Notes: a model not told the origin generated them from the sequence alone. Counted from the stretch's first letter, positions 25,526 through 35,278 are shown. The stretch is 64,000 bases of DNA from Alphaproteobacteria bacterium (GCA_024280895.1 JAJRPI010000018.1:1-64000), one strand, 5' to 3'. Numbers and translations: made by a program.

Positions 25526-27889
25526 ATGACCGTAAACTTCAACGAATATATCAGTTGTCTTGAGGAAGATCATCCTCATATCGCAGCGCTTGAAGCTTCC
25601 TATCATGAAGCTGGACGTGTCTTGTCTCCGCAAGGTCTCAATAACTATCTTGAAGGCGTGCGCGGTATGTGTGCGCTTGGTCGCGGTCCCGACCTGATCT
25701 TGAGCTATATTCAGGAAATACCGTCAGTTGCCAAGGAAGTTGGTGAAGATGTTATACCTGATATTATTGAAGCCATTATGAAAATGGCCTCCCATACGTC
25801 GGGGACTGTGATCGTACTGGTATTGCAAAGTCTGCCATTGGCGGCTCGGCGCTTTGGCGAAGCGGACATGATCCGCAATTATCTCAAACTGCTCCATACT
25901 ATGATTGGCCGGGCCCCGCGCGGTATTCGCCCAATGATGGAGAATATGGAAGAGCTGCTCTCAAAGCTGACTTTGGGCGGGTTGCGCCGCTGGGTTCTTT
26001 GGGGAACACAGGCTCATACGCGCGATCTTGATGGGCAGATGGCCTATTTCTCCCTGTCATCGGAGAGTTCAAAGAGCATGCTGCAAAAAGAGCGGCGCGG
26101 TACTTTGTTTGTCGACAATCAACGCAAGCTCAATTTTTATCTGCGCGCTTTGTGGGGCAGGGCTTTTTTCATGCGGCCAACAGCTGGCGATTATGAAAAC
26201 CGTCTTGGTCTGCGTCCGTTTATTGAAGACTATTTTCTTCATATGCCCGATGCCTTTGATGATTTTCATGGCATTAACGGCATGGAGATTTATCGCGCTG
26301 TCGCCGCCCATGCCGCCGCTCATATCGTTTATACAACAGAGCCGATCGAGGCACGCGAGCTAACCCCGGCTCACATGAAATGTATCGATCTGTTTGAAGA
26401 TGCCCGTGTCGAATATCTCGCCATGCAAGATTTTCCGGGGCTAAAAAAACTCTGGAAACCGTTTTTTGAAAAACAGGCGCAAAACCCTGACCCAGCCGCA
26501 CCATTGCACCCTTCGATGGCTTACATGACCAGAACCTCTCATCTGTTGATTGACGAAACGCTTCAAGATGAAGATGAAGCTTTGATGAATGTGATTGTAC
26601 AGTTTCGCCAAGCACTTGCCACCAATGCCAATGATAATCAGGCCAGCTGGAATGCCGGTATGGATTTTTATCACCTGATGTACAAGGCGACGGGATTGCC
26701 GTCACTCAATGTGCTGGAAAATTCGCCGATCCCTTACCGTGATGATAATCGCTATGTCTGGGGTTTTGCCGAGATGGCCTTTAACACCGATGGCGCGGAA
26801 TATATTCCCTCAAGCGCTGAGCAGGTGCGCCGCGATGTCGGTTTGATGGAATTCATCAATGAAGTGCCCAATGAATTTGCTGGCGATGATGCACAGGAAA
26901 TCTGGACATTGAAAACCGAGCTGATGCCCTATGAAGATATGGGGGTTTCGATCAATGAACAGCTAGGCAGGGAGCCGGTTTCTGACCCGTTCCACTATCC
27001 CGAATGGGACTATCATATCCAGCTGCATCGCCCTGACTGGGCAACGGTTATCGAGCGCCGCCAGCCCAAGGCTGATCCTGAAATCATGGATAAAATTCTG
27101 GTCAAGCACCGCCCAATCGCGGCGCGCATCCGTCATCTCGTTGACGCTATGCAGCCAGAAGGCATTGTGCGCAAGCGCGGTTATGAAGAGGGCGAAGAAA
27201 TCGATCTCAACGCCGCCGTTAATGCGATGATCGATATCCGGCGTGGCATTTCTCCCGATCCAAAAATCAATATCCGTATCACCCGTCATATCCGCGATCT
27301 GGCCGTGGTCATTTTGCTTGATCTGTCCGAAAGTACCAATGAGCGCATCAACAAAGATGATGACGAGGATAACTCAACGATTTTGTCTCTGACCCGCGAG
27401 GCCACAGGCCTGATGGCATGGGCTATCGACAGTATTGGTGATCCGTTCGCCATTCATGGTTTCGCGTCAGATGGCCGCCATGATGTGCAATATTATCGCT
27501 TCAAGGATTTTAACGAGAGCTATAATGATGATGTCAAAGCACGTATGGCTGGCATGAAAGGTGGCCTGTCGACGCGCATGGGCACCGCTTTGCGCCATGC
27601 AGGTCATCATTTGTCAGAGCAGCCCGTAAAAAAACGCCTCGTGCTACTGATCACCGATGGCGAGCCCGCTGATATCGATGAGCGCGATCCGCAATATCTG
27701 CGCCATGATACGAAAAAGGCGGTTGAAGATCTGGCCATGCAGGGCATCTACACCTATTGCCTGACCCTCGACCCGCTGGCTGATCAATATGTGGCGCGGA
27801 TCTTTGGCGATAACCGCTATTCCATCATCGACAATGTAGAGCGTTTGCCAGAAAGATTGCCGGCTGTCTTTGCGGCCCTTACTGGCTGA
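25526..27889 (+). CDS. cbbO: RuBisCO activase adaptor CbbO (VWA domain)
   Basis: CbbO is the adaptor that links the CbbQ hexamer to RuBisCO. The 787-residue protein ends in a von Willebrand A domain with an intact MIDAS motif D599-L-S601-E-S603, a conserved threonine/aspartate region (GGLSTRMGTALRHAG; LLITDGEPADIDERDPQY) and the characteristic preceding region NIRITRHIRDLAVVILL. The N-terminal part is helical, as in other CbbO proteins. The gene follows cbbQ by 70 bases with no terminator between them. Confidence 0.93.
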   Translation: MTVNFNEYISCLEEDHPHIAALEASYHEAGRVLSPQGLNNYLEGVRGMCALGRGPDLILSYIQEIPSVAKEVGEDVIPDIIEAIMKMASHTSGTVIVLVLQSLPLAARRFGEADMIRNYLKLLHTMIGRAPRGIRPMMENMEELLSKLTLGGLRRWVLWGTQAHTRDLDGQMAYFSLSSESSKSMLQKERRGTLFVDNQRKLNFYLRALWGRAFFMRPTAGDYENRLGLRPFIEDYFLHMPDAFDDFHGINGMEIYRAVAAHAAAHIVYTTEPIEARELTPAHMKCIDLFEDARVEYLAMQDFPGLKKLWKPFFEKQAQNPDPAAPLHPSMAYMTRTSHLLIDETLQDEDEALMNVIVQFRQALATNANDNQASWNAGMDFYHLMYKATGLPSLNVLENSPIPYRDDNRYVWGFAEMAFNTDGAEYIPSSAEQVRRDVGLMEFINEVPNEFAGDDAQEIWTLKTELMPYEDMGVSINEQLGREPVSDPFHYPEWDYHIQLHRPDWATVIERRQPKADPEIMDKILVKHRPIAARIRHLVDAMQPEGIVRKRGYEEGEEIDLNAAVNAMIDIRRGISPDPKINIRITRHIRDLAVVILLDLSESTNERINKDDDEDNSTILSLTREATGLMAWAIDSIGDPFAIHGFASDGRHDVQYYRFKDFNESYNDDVKARMAGMKGGLSTRMGTALRHAGHHLSEQPVKKRLVLLITDGEPADIDERDPQYLRHDTKKAVEDLAMQGIYTYCLTLDPLADQYVARIFGDNRYSIIDNVERLPERLPAVFAALTG

Positions 27890-27949
27890 TAGAGCTTGGC
27901 TGGGCGATAAGCAAGCAATGCTGTGTTTATGGGGCATATCTCGCGCACA

Positions 27950-28495
27950 TCAAAAATTTTCATCGAGGTGCTGAAGATAAGCCGCTTCGATCCAGCCAGT
28001 GTCTCCTGCAATGACGTCTCCGGCGTGAAATGTCGGTATCTGATCGCGAATACTCAAATAGTGATTGGTCATAATAAGGGGGCGCAATAGATCGTCAATC
28101 GTGGGTGCATTTTTCAATACAAACCCTTTTCCTAGATCAGAGGCTTTCATATTGGAAGTGGTGACGATCATGAACTGGTCAGCCGGTATCAATCCGCCTT
28201 CACCATATTCTTTTGTGATCACAAAGGTCTTGTTGTAGATGAGCACTTCGTCGAGCCATTTGACCATGGGGGCTGGCATATTGAACCACATGATCGGCAT
28301 TATATAGACAATACGATTTGCCCATAAAAGCTTGTCGACTTCTCTTTGTACCTCCCAGTCTTTGGTGACATCGGAAAATTTTACTTTATGACCTTTGGCG
28401 GTCAGGTTTTTATCTGTGAGATATGCCAAAAAGCCGTTCAGTTGCCCCTTGGCATCAAAGAGAGAATATCCAGCTGTTACAATCAATATTTTCAT
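27950..28495 (-). CDS. NAD(P)H:quinone oxidoreductase, MdaB/flavodoxin-like fold
   Basis: This is a 181-residue FMN- or FAD-binding protein of the flavodoxin_2 family, close to MdaB, which reduces quinones by two electrons. It begins MKILIVTAGYSLFDAKGQLN, has the DVTKDWEVQREVDKLLWANRIVYIMPIMWFNMPAPMVKWLDEV region in which WFNMP contacts flavin, and KEYGEGGLIPADQFMIVTTSN. It lies 65 bases downstream of the VOC gene on the same strand and is probably cotranscribed; both may be controlled by the divergent LysR regulator. AGGGATTCTGAT precedes the start. Confidence 0.82.
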   Translation of the reverse strand: MKILIVTAGYSLFDAKGQLNGFLAYLTDKNLTAKGHKVKFSDVTKDWEVQREVDKLLWANRIVYIMPIMWFNMPAPMVKWLDEVLIYNKTFVITKEYGEGGLIPADQFMIVTTSNMKASDLGKGFVLKNAPTIDDLLRPLIMTNHYLSIRDQIPTFHAGDVIAGDTGWIEAAYLQHLDENF

Positions 28496-28560
28496 ATCAG
28501 AATCCCTGTTTTTATTGTGAGAAGTTTATGGCGACATTATTCGTTGCATGGCTTGGTGCT

Positions 28561-28992
28561 TCATTCTGGTTTAGGGATCTCATTCATTTGAAACTGCACC
28601 TCTATTCTCAGCCCTTCGGGTCCATCAACAAACAGCTGATGTTCTCGCGTCAAAGGGACCGTTCTTTCAAAAAACTTCAATTGGTGACGCTTCAGGCGTG
28701 CTTTGAGAGCTGCATAATCCTTACCGCCAAAGGCAATATGATCAATGATGCCGGTGCCACATCTTTGAGCGATCTCCTTACTTTTCAGATAGCTCGTGTC
28801 ACCTTGGTTTGCGGGGGTAGTGTCGACGAGATGGATGATTGGGGCATCTTTCGACCATAGCCAGGCCCCTATAAAGGGAAAGGGAGGGCGAGGACCATTC
28901 TTGAGGTCAAGCGACTGCTCAAAAAACAGGATCATCGCTGCCATGTCTTTGGTGTTGATCAGTATATGATTGATCGCAAATTCCATGACCAT
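28561..28992 (-). CDS. VOC-family protein (glyoxalase/dioxygenase fold)
   Basis: The 143-residue protein has the two beta-alpha-beta-beta-beta modules of the vicinal oxygen chelate fold: INHILINTKDMAAMILFFEQSLDL begins the first and IDHIAFGGKDYAALKARLKRHQ the second, ending in the VDGPEGLRIEVQF strand. Candidate metal ligands are His9, the histidine of IDHIAF and the glutamate of IEVQF. The substrate is unknown. AGAGGAAT lies 5 bases before ATG. It is divergent from the LysR gene and upstream of the quinone reductase gene. Confidence 0.78.
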   Translation of the reverse strand: MVMEFAINHILINTKDMAAMILFFEQSLDLKNGPRPPFPFIGAWLWSKDAPIIHLVDTTPANQGDTSYLKSKEIAQRCGTGIIDHIAFGGKDYAALKARLKRHQLKFFERTVPLTREHQLFVDGPEGLRIEVQFQMNEIPKPE

Positions 28993-29131
28993 ATTCCTCT
29001 AGTAGTTCGCATGACGTGTATTCGTTGAATTCTTCTTTTCACAATTCGAAAATATCAACTTGACGAAATGAAAACAATTGCGACAATTACTGAATGACTA
29101 TTTCGTTTTACAAAATAATATAGAGATGATG

Positions 29132-30052
29132 ATGGATAAGCTGGGTGACATGGATTTGTTTGTGCGCGTGGTCAAACTTGGAGGGCTGGCCGTTGCGGGG
29201 CGCGAGGTTGGGCTTTCGCCTGCCAGAGTAACGGCACGTATAAATAACTTGGAGGAACACTATCAAACACGGCTATTAAACAGAACCACGCGCAAAATTT
29301 CGATCACTGATGCAGGTCGCCGGTTTTACGAGTCATGCGAGCGAGTATTGGCCGAAGTCGCGCAGGCCGAAGCACTTTTGAATAATGACAAGAGCTATTT
29401 GTTTGGCTCCTTACGCATGACGGCGCCGTCAGATTTTGGTAGACAGTATGTGGCACCGGCGCTTAGTGAGTTTGTGCAATTGCATCCCAGTGTCATTCCA
29501 TATTTACATGTGAGTGATGGCGTGAGCGATCTGGTTGAATATGGGTATGACCTTGCTGTTCGCTATGGAAATTTACCAGATAGCGGCTTGATTGTTCAAC
29601 GCCTTGCCAACAATCGGCGCGTTTTGGTTGCCTCTCCGGCTTATCTTGAACAATATGGGGCGCCTAAGGTTCCAGATGACCTTGCCAAACATACCTGTTT
29701 GTTGATGGAGCGGCTTGGAGAGCCTTTGAATAGATGGCAGTTTCAAGCCAAAAAGGGTGTTAAAACCATCAAGGTTTCTTCTGCCTTAAGTAGCAATGAT
29801 GGGGAGATCATTCGATTGTGGGCTTTGGCGGGCAGAGGGATTGCCTATAAATCTCTTTTGGATGTCCAGCGCGACATTGACGCGGGCAATCTTCAAACCG
29901 TTCTAGATGATTTCGCGCGCGGCTTCCAAACCGCTGATACAGAACAAACGGGTTTGCATCTGATCTATCCAGATCGCCGGTATCTCGCGTCTCAAGTGAC
30001 AGGGTTTATTGATTTTTTTAAAGAGTTTCTATCAAAACAGCTCCGCCCCTAA
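29132..30052 (+). CDS. LysR-family transcriptional regulator
   Basis: The N-terminal helix-turn-helix reads MDLFVRVVKLGGLAVAGREV followed by GLSPARVTARINNLEEHYQTRLLNRTTRKISITDAGRRFYE, and the C-terminal effector domain contains GSLRMTAPSDFGRQYVAPALSEF and LAGRGIAYKSLLDVQRDIDAG. This belongs to the DhcR/YafC-like LysR branch often found next to small redox or detoxification genes. The start is chosen at ATG 29132 (MDKLGDMDLF); the frame is open from 29078. It is divergent from the VOC and quinone reductase genes and probably controls them. Confidence 0.88.
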   Translation: MDKLGDMDLFVRVVKLGGLAVAGREVGLSPARVTARINNLEEHYQTRLLNRTTRKISITDAGRRFYESCERVLAEVAQAEALLNNDKSYLFGSLRMTAPSDFGRQYVAPALSEFVQLHPSVIPYLHVSDGVSDLVEYGYDLAVRYGNLPDSGLIVQRLANNRRVLVASPAYLEQYGAPKVPDDLAKHTCLLMERLGEPLNRWQFQAKKGVKTIKVSSALSSNDGEIIRLWALAGRGIAYKSLLDVQRDIDAGNLQTVLDDFARGFQTADTEQTGLHLIYPDRRYLASQVTGFIDFFKEFLSKQLRP

Positions 30053-30119
30053 CGCGGACTATTGCGAGCGCGTTAGGATAAAAATCTTGCGAATAAATAT
30101 TCAAAACGGGCTTGGAATC

Positions 30120-30497
30120 TCAGTGATAATACTCGGTTAGGCGCTCATTGAGCATTTCTTCCATCAGGACCAGGGATTTGGCGCGCACGGCAGAGGCGGC
30201 AAAATGATAATAGTTGAGTTTGCATGATATAGGTTCGTGGAGCGTTGAGCGCCCTTTGTCTTGCAAATCTATCCAGGCCAGCACCAAAGCACTGTTTCGC
30301 GATAGATCGACAATAACCCAATGATCATCGGTGAGGTGAAGTTGGAATTCGTTGATTTTGGGTAAAATCATTTTCATTGGCGCTCCCCAGACATTGCGGG
30401 CGCGTCGCCAGACATTATAGGCACTGGCATCAATATGGCTTTTGCGTTGTGCCATGATAGGCATTCTGTCAAGCTGCAGGTCGAGTTCGGTAAGCAT
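30120..30497 (-). CDS. Hypothetical protein, 125 residues
   Basis: I do not recognise a family. The protein is soluble, with mixed alpha and beta character, has no signal peptide, and contains an aromatic-rich central part (DDHWVIVDLSRNSALVLAWIDL) and a helical C-terminus (MEEMLNERLTEYYH). The ribosome site AAGGAGAAA 6-8 bases before ATG is excellent, which supports a real gene. It stands alone between the LysR gene and another small unknown gene on the other strand. Confidence 0.6.
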   Translation of the reverse strand: MLTELDLQLDRMPIMAQRKSHIDASAYNVWRRARNVWGAPMKMILPKINEFQLHLTDDHWVIVDLSRNSALVLAWIDLQDKGRSTLHEPISCKLNYYHFAASAVRAKSLVLMEEMLNERLTEYYH

Positions 30498-30751
30498 GGG
30501 ATTTCTCCTTCATGATCTTGCTAGTTCAAATGGCTCCTTGTGCTCACTATTGAAAACGATAGGGAACGGGGTCCCAACTTACTAAATCATCGTTCGATAT
30601 TCGTCTTACGCAACACAGATCAACCAATCCGTAATGCAATTAAAACAATCTGCCATAGATTATAGGCCAGTGAATTGTTAAGAATTGCCTTAACGAATTT
30701 TATATAAATCAGTTTGACTGATTTTCTTGACAAAATAAAGGGAACTGTAAA

Positions 30752-31081
30752 ATGCCTCATAAACCTGGCAAGTCGGGTCAAAAATATGTTGGTTATCAAG
30801 AGGATATCTCTCACGGCATGACAACGACCGTCAAAATTATCCTGGACGCCCGGGTATTTGGCCTGATTGAGGAAGATGAAAACTGCGATGGCTGGTTGGC
30901 TGCGGGTATTCTTGCACTGCAGGAAAAAGTCGCTGCCGCGTGGGACAAGAGCGGCTTTATCCCCTCCAGGTTGCCCGATGAGCTGCGCGAGCGACATATG
31001 CGCCTCTATAAACAAGCGGTACAAGAGGCGCGCGCCAATGGCTGGGACCCCGACCGTGAAATAGAAGAAAAACATCGCTAG
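30752..31081 (+). CDS. Hypothetical protein, 109 residues
   Basis: No family is recognised. The sequence is hydrophilic and charged, with a probable alpha-helical C-terminal half (LPDELRERHMRLYKQAVQEARANG) and a conserved-looking acidic centre (IEEDENCDGWLAAGILALQEKVAAAW). There is no signal peptide or membrane segment. AAAGGGAAC precedes the ATG by about 7 bases. It has no obvious operon partner: the neighbours on both sides are transcribed from the other strand. Confidence 0.55.
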   Translation: MPHKPGKSGQKYVGYQEDISHGMTTTVKIILDARVFGLIEEDENCDGWLAAGILALQEKVAAAWDKSGFIPSRLPDELRERHMRLYKQAVQEARANGWDPDREIEEKHR

Positions 31082-31181
31082 TTTTATGTAACAATGATGA
31101 TTTTGGTCCGATACCGGTCGATTTACCTGTTAATTGGTGCTGAAAGTATCAAGAAGCTCGAGGCATTTTGCGATAAAGCTT

Positions 31182-31559
31182 TTAGAATAGCTGCTCCAGT
31201 TTGAGTTCTGCCTCGCGTTGGCACGGGCGACCTCTAATAACGCATTTGGCATCTTTATGAGACCGGGTCTCGCAGGTAATGTCGCGGCCACGTGCATTGT
31301 GCCAGCTGGCAAAAGAGAGCCCGTAGTTGCGCGCTTTTTTCGACCATTTGACCAGGGCTCTTGTTCGGGCAATGGATTTTGAGCCGACACCAGATGACCA
31401 GGCGATGACGCTGATTGGAGCTTCACAAACTTCATGAGCAGAAGTGATTGATTGCCCAAGCTCCCCAAAATCCCCCCAGCCTTTTTGATGGGCCGCGCTA
31501 AGCGCTGCGCTTGTGCCAATCGTTACAACGGTGATTGCGATGGTGGATGCAGCACTCAT
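31182..31559 (-). CDS. Hypothetical exported cysteine-containing protein
   Basis: This 125-residue protein begins with a hydrophobic stretch (residues 5-22, IAITVVTIGTSAALSAA) that looks like a signal peptide. The mature part is basic, contains four cysteines (HEVCEAP, DITCETR, DAKCVIRGRPCQ) that could form disulfides, and has the phrase WSKKARNYGLSFASWHNARG. I do not recognise its family. AGGAAAG lies about 13 bases before ATG. It is 190 bases downstream of nothing on its strand and appears monocistronic. Confidence 0.55.
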   Translation of the reverse strand: MSAASTIAITVVTIGTSAALSAAHQKGWGDFGELGQSITSAHEVCEAPISVIAWSSGVGSKSIARTRALVKWSKKARNYGLSFASWHNARGRDITCETRSHKDAKCVIRGRPCQREAELKLEQLF

Positions 31560-31748
31560 TTTGGTTCAGTAATCTTTCCTGGTGGTTTGATGACAAATAG
31601 AGTTTGCGCTCATCCATGAGAACTTTCAACAAAACTCACTTGGCAGAGCAAATGGGAAAATAACCGATTGCCGAAAAGTCGATATAAGTTTAATTAAAAT
31701 TGTCGGGGATTTTTTTAGGAGTTGTTCTGTGCGGGAGAGACGCACCGC

Positions 31749-32465
31749 TTATTCAGGGGCTTTTACGGCTAAAATCCGTTGCTCAATTTTGTTGCGTGTG
31801 TCAATTGCTGCGCTCGTCCAGTTGGCGCTGCGTGAGGCCACCAGATTGGCCTGGCTCTTGAGAATGACCCCATCCTTGAGAATTTTCAGGTGATTGGCCA
31901 CCAATGTTTCACCGGTCGAGGTGATATCAACGATCAGTTCGGCGCTGCTGTTGGCGGGGGCCCCTTCGGTTGCGCCAAGGCTTCCGACAATGCGATAGCC
32001 AAAAAAACCGTTGCGGGCGAAAAACCGTCCGGTCAGATTGACATATTTGGTCGCAAGACGCAGACGCCGCCCGTGATATTTTTGGAACTGCGCTGCGACA
32101 TCTTCAAGATCGGCAACCGTTGCCACATCCAGCCAGCTTATGGGAACGGCAACGATCACATCAGCATGGCCAAACCCCAAGGGCTTGATGAAGGTCACGC
32201 GCTTGTGGTGGTCAGCGATGGTTTCGCGCACCAGATCTTCGCCAGTGACCCCCAGATGAATGCGTCCAGAGCGCAGATCATGGGCGATTTCGCTGGCTGA
32301 GAGAAATGCCACATCGATTTCTTCATGCTCCACTACCTTGCCGTGATAGCCGCGTTCATGACCGGTTTTTTTGATGGTCATACCAAGCTTTGCGAACATT
32401 TCCAGGGTCTTGTCCATCAAGCGGCCTTTGGATGGCACGGCAAGGATCAGAGTTTTTTCACTCAT
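31749..32465 (-). CDS. hisG: ATP phosphoribosyltransferase, short form HisG
   Basis: HisG catalyses the first step of histidine synthesis, joining ATP and PRPP. The 238-residue sequence lacks the C-terminal regulatory domain, so it is the short form that needs HisZ. Visible features are LAVPSKGRLMDKTLEMFAKLG, HLGVTGEDLVRE and the PRPP-binding loop region ELIVDITSTGETLVANHLKIL. It overlaps the hisZ stop by 4 bases, fitting joint expression of the hetero-octameric complex. Confidence 0.95.
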   Translation of the reverse strand: MSEKTLILAVPSKGRLMDKTLEMFAKLGMTIKKTGHERGYHGKVVEHEEIDVAFLSASEIAHDLRSGRIHLGVTGEDLVRETIADHHKRVTFIKPLGFGHADVIVAVPISWLDVATVADLEDVAAQFQKYHGRRLRLATKYVNLTGRFFARNGFFGYRIVGSLGATEGAPANSSAELIVDITSTGETLVANHLKILKDGVILKSQANLVASRSANWTSAAIDTRNKIEQRILAVKAPE

Positions 32466-33634
32466 TCCATTTCCCCCTCAACGACGGTGAGCAAACGCTC
32501 GGTGTGGATCGCACATCCAACGGCGCGTACTTTTTCCATGGCGCCAAGTTTTTTCAGCAGACCGTCATAACGCCCGCCGCCAGCGACCGGACCGATCTCC
32601 TGTGAATTAGGCGCCTCGATCTGAAACACAAAGCCCGTATAATATTCAAAACTGCGCCCGAACTCGGCACTAAATTCCGTGTTTTTCATTTCAATGCCGC
32701 GATCCTTGAACAGATCGAGGCGTTTTTCAAAGCGCTTGAAGGCCTTGGCGATATTGATATCGGCCTTGTCTGTGAGGTCGATGATGCGGGCCATGGCGGC
32801 GCGCGGTGGCCCCTGAATGGCCAGATAGTCTTCGATCAGTTGCACTTTTTCTTTTGAAAGGCGTTCTTCTGCGGTATCCAGTTGGCGATCCATCAGGCGT
32901 TTTGTGATCTCTTCAAGCGAGCGGGTACCAATCAATGGAATTTTATGGTCGCGCATATAAGTGCTGATGATCAACATGCCTCCCAGCAGATCTTTTGGAT
33001 CAAGTTTGGGCCAGCCATTTTTTGGCAGGGTACTGGCTTCATCTTCGCCAGATAGTTCGCGCAATAGTTTGTGGAACATATCGGGGCGCCAGAAATGATG
33101 TTTGAGACGGGTTCGCCAGCGCGGCGGCATGTCGATGGCGTCAATAAATGCGGTAAACAGACCAAGGTCGCCGATCCGGATTTTATAATCGGTAAGCCCG
33201 GCTTTTTCGATGCCGTCAATGGTCAGTTTGAAAATCTCGGCTTCGGCCGCCAGGCGATCATTCATGGCGTAAAGCTCCAGCCCCATTTGCCGGAATTCGC
33301 GGGGGCGGGTGTTTTTGCCATCAGCAGGAGAATAGCGAAAGGTTGGGCCGTTATAGCAATAGCGTGCTTCTTCGTGCACCGTTGGGTTACGCTCCAGATA
33401 AAGCCTGGCGGTTGGTACAGTAAGGTCGGGGCGCAGGCATAATTCATTGCCATCAAGGTCGGAAAAAACATAAGTGCGGGCGCGCAAAGCCTCCCCAGAG
33501 CAATCCAGCAAAATATCTGCTGGCTGCAAAATGGCAGGGGCCACCGGTTCAAAGCCTGCCTTGGTGAAGGTCTCGCGCAGCTCGGTGGCCAGCGTTTCAA
33601 GAGCTTCAAATTTCTGCGCGGTTTCTGCTTTCAT
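32462..33634 (-). CDS. hisZ: ATP phosphoribosyltransferase regulatory subunit HisZ
   Basis: HisZ is a histidyl-tRNA synthetase paralogue without aminoacylation activity that forms a complex with short HisG and confers feedback control by histidine. It has the class II synthetase core ([45 protein letters not shown]) but lacks the anticodon-binding domain, ending soon after ERLLTVVE. ATG 33634 is chosen over the upstream in-frame extension to 33688, which would run across the hisS stop. It lies 4 bases after hisS in the order hisS-hisZ-hisG. Confidence 0.93.
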   Translation of the reverse strand: MKAETAQKFEALETLATELRETFTKAGFEPVAPAILQPADILLDCSGEALRARTYVFSDLDGNELCLRPDLTVPTARLYLERNPTVHEEARYCYNGPTFRYSPADGKNTRPREFRQMGLELYAMNDRLAAEAEIFKLTIDGIEKAGLTDYKIRIGDLGLFTAFIDAIDMPPRWRTRLKHHFWRPDMFHKLLRELSGEDEASTLPKNGWPKLDPKDLLGGMLIISTYMRDHKIPLIGTRSLEEITKRLMDRQLDTAEERLSKEKVQLIEDYLAIQGPPRAAMARIIDLTDKADINIAKAFKRFEKRLDLFKDRGIEMKNTEFSAEFGRSFEYYTGFVFQIEAPNSQEIGPVAGGGRYDGLLKKLGAMEKVRAVGCAIHTERLLTVVEGEME

Positions 33635-33638
33635 GTCC

Positions 33639-35123
33639 CTATGCCTTATGCCGCTTGAGGACAGATTGTACGGCTTCGAGCAGCTCATCTCGCTTGACTG
33701 TGAACTGTGCCGGGCGGCCTTCGCGCCATTCTTTATTGTCGGTGATTTCTTTGGAAAGTTCAGAACCCTCGACGAGATCCTTGATCGTCACTTCCCCGGC
33801 TTCAAATTCGTCAGATCCTTGTATGATGACACAAGGCGCAGACCGCTTGTCGGCATATTTCATCTGGGCGCGCATGCCTGAGCCGCCCACATACATTTCG
33901 GTGCGGATGCCAGCAGCACGCAATTCGTGCGTCATGGCTTGAGTGTCGGCGATACGCTCTTTATCCATCACCAGAACAAGCACGGGGCCTTTGGTTTCTT
34001 TGTTAAGTCCATCGAGCGCCTGTAGCGCTGTGTAGAGCCGCGAGACACCAATAGACATGCCGGTGGCAGGAATTTCGATGCCTTTGAAACGCGCTACCAA
34101 GCCATCATAGCGACCACCGCCGCCAACAGACCCAAATTGAATGACCTGTCCCTTGTCGTTTTTAACATCAAAGGTCACCTCGGCCTCGAACACGGGACCG
34201 GTGTAATATTCAAGGCCACGTATGACGGAAGGGTCAATGCGGATGCGATCGGGGCCATAGCCCGCAGCTAACAGCAGGGATTGAATATCTGCCAGTTCGC
34301 TAAGCCCTTCAGCGCCATTGCCCTGCGATAGTTTGTCGAGCTGCTTTTCGACATCTGCGTCAAAGCTTTGCTCTGCGGTGCCGATATATGCCATTAAAGT
34401 GCTGATCTGTTCTGGATCAAGTTCGGCGCCTTTGGTGTAATCGCCGCTCTCGTCTTTGCGCCCTTTGCCAAGCAAGAGTTCAACACCTTCAGGTCCAAAT
34501 TTATCGAGCTTGTCAATAGCGCGCAAAACGGTGAGGCGGCGCGATGTGTTTTCCTCGTCACCAAGGCCAATGGCGATCATGATGCCATCAAATATTTTAC
34601 GATTATTGACGCGAATAATATAGTCGCCGCGCTTGATGCCAACGGCTTCCATGACGTCGGCCATGAGCATGCACATCTCGGCGTCCGCTGCCCCAACTGG
34701 CGCACCAACCGTATCGGCGTCAAACTGGGTGAACTGGCGAAAGCGGCCCGGCCCTGGTTTTTCATTGCGCCATACAGAGCCGGTCGCATAACGGCGATAA
34801 GGTTTTGGCAAGCGGTCATAATTCAGCGCCACATAGCGGGCGAGGGGGGCGGTCAGATCATAGCGCAGGGACAACCATTGCTTGTCCTCGTCTTCAAACG
34901 AGAACACGCCGGCATTGGGGCGATCCTGATCGGGCAGGAATTTGCCCAGCGCATCGCTATATTCGAAGGCTGGTGTCTCCAGTGGCTCGAAGCCATAGAG
35001 TTCATAGACCGCGCGGATTTTTTCCAGCATGGCGTTCATGGCGCGGATCTCGCGCGCTTCGCCATCTCTCATGCCTTTGGGAAGACGCGCCTTTGGCCTT
35101 CTGATCTTGTTCTTTTTGCTCAT
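33639..35123 (-). CDS. hisS: Histidyl-tRNA synthetase
   Basis: This class II synthetase charges tRNA-His. It contains motif 2 ([30 protein letters not shown] in two parts: the arginine loop and FRQFTQFD), the histidine A box ([15 protein letters not shown]), GGGGRYDGL and motif 3-like [11 protein letters not shown], and a C-terminal anticodon-binding domain (about residues 400-494). ATG 35123 is chosen as the start; the open frame continues to 35201 without similarity. The first gene of hisS-hisZ-hisG, it is divergent from the rhodanese gene. Confidence 0.95.
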   Translation of the reverse strand: MSKKNKIRRPKARLPKGMRDGEAREIRAMNAMLEKIRAVYELYGFEPLETPAFEYSDALGKFLPDQDRPNAGVFSFEDEDKQWLSLRYDLTAPLARYVALNYDRLPKPYRRYATGSVWRNEKPGPGRFRQFTQFDADTVGAPVGAADAEMCMLMADVMEAVGIKRGDYIIRVNNRKIFDGIMIAIGLGDEENTSRRLTVLRAIDKLDKFGPEGVELLLGKGRKDESGDYTKGAELDPEQISTLMAYIGTAEQSFDADVEKQLDKLSQGNGAEGLSELADIQSLLLAAGYGPDRIRIDPSVIRGLEYYTGPVFEAEVTFDVKNDKGQVIQFGSVGGGGRYDGLVARFKGIEIPATGMSIGVSRLYTALQALDGLNKETKGPVLVLVMDKERIADTQAMTHELRAAGIRTEMYVGGSGMRAQMKYADKRSAPCVIIQGSDEFEAGEVTIKDLVEGSELSKEITDNKEWREGRPAQFTVKRDELLEAVQSVLKRHKA

Positions 35124-35256
35124 GTGGTAAGCGTCTCGATTGTTGGTTGATCTGCCTTCTAGCCTATCCTTTGGGGTACGACAAGGTGTGCATTCGTTCA
35201 TAGTAAGTAAAACCGGGCCTCTGGTGGGGACTTGATTTTACTGGTTAGAACTGTTA

Positions 35257-35278
35257 AATATTCATTAAATTGAATATA
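35257..35278. promoter_or_regulatory. BigR/SqrR-type operator overlapping the rhodanese promoter
   Basis: AATATTC-N8-GAATATA contains the exact ATTC-N8-GAAT core of persulfide-responsive repressor sites. Its right arm runs into a perfect -10 hexamer TATAAT (35275-35280), so a bound repressor would block RNA polymerase. It is 83 bases upstream of the rhodanese ATG. The only other exact intergenic match I found in the window is in the SLAC1 promoter at 16541-16562. The repressor gene itself is not in the window. Confidence 0.72.

Noticed and set aside
30049-30076. CTAACGCG/CGCGTTAG hairpin at the end of the LysR gene as a terminator
   Set aside because: The stem is perfect but no T-run follows and the stem overlaps the stop codon; not called as a terminator.
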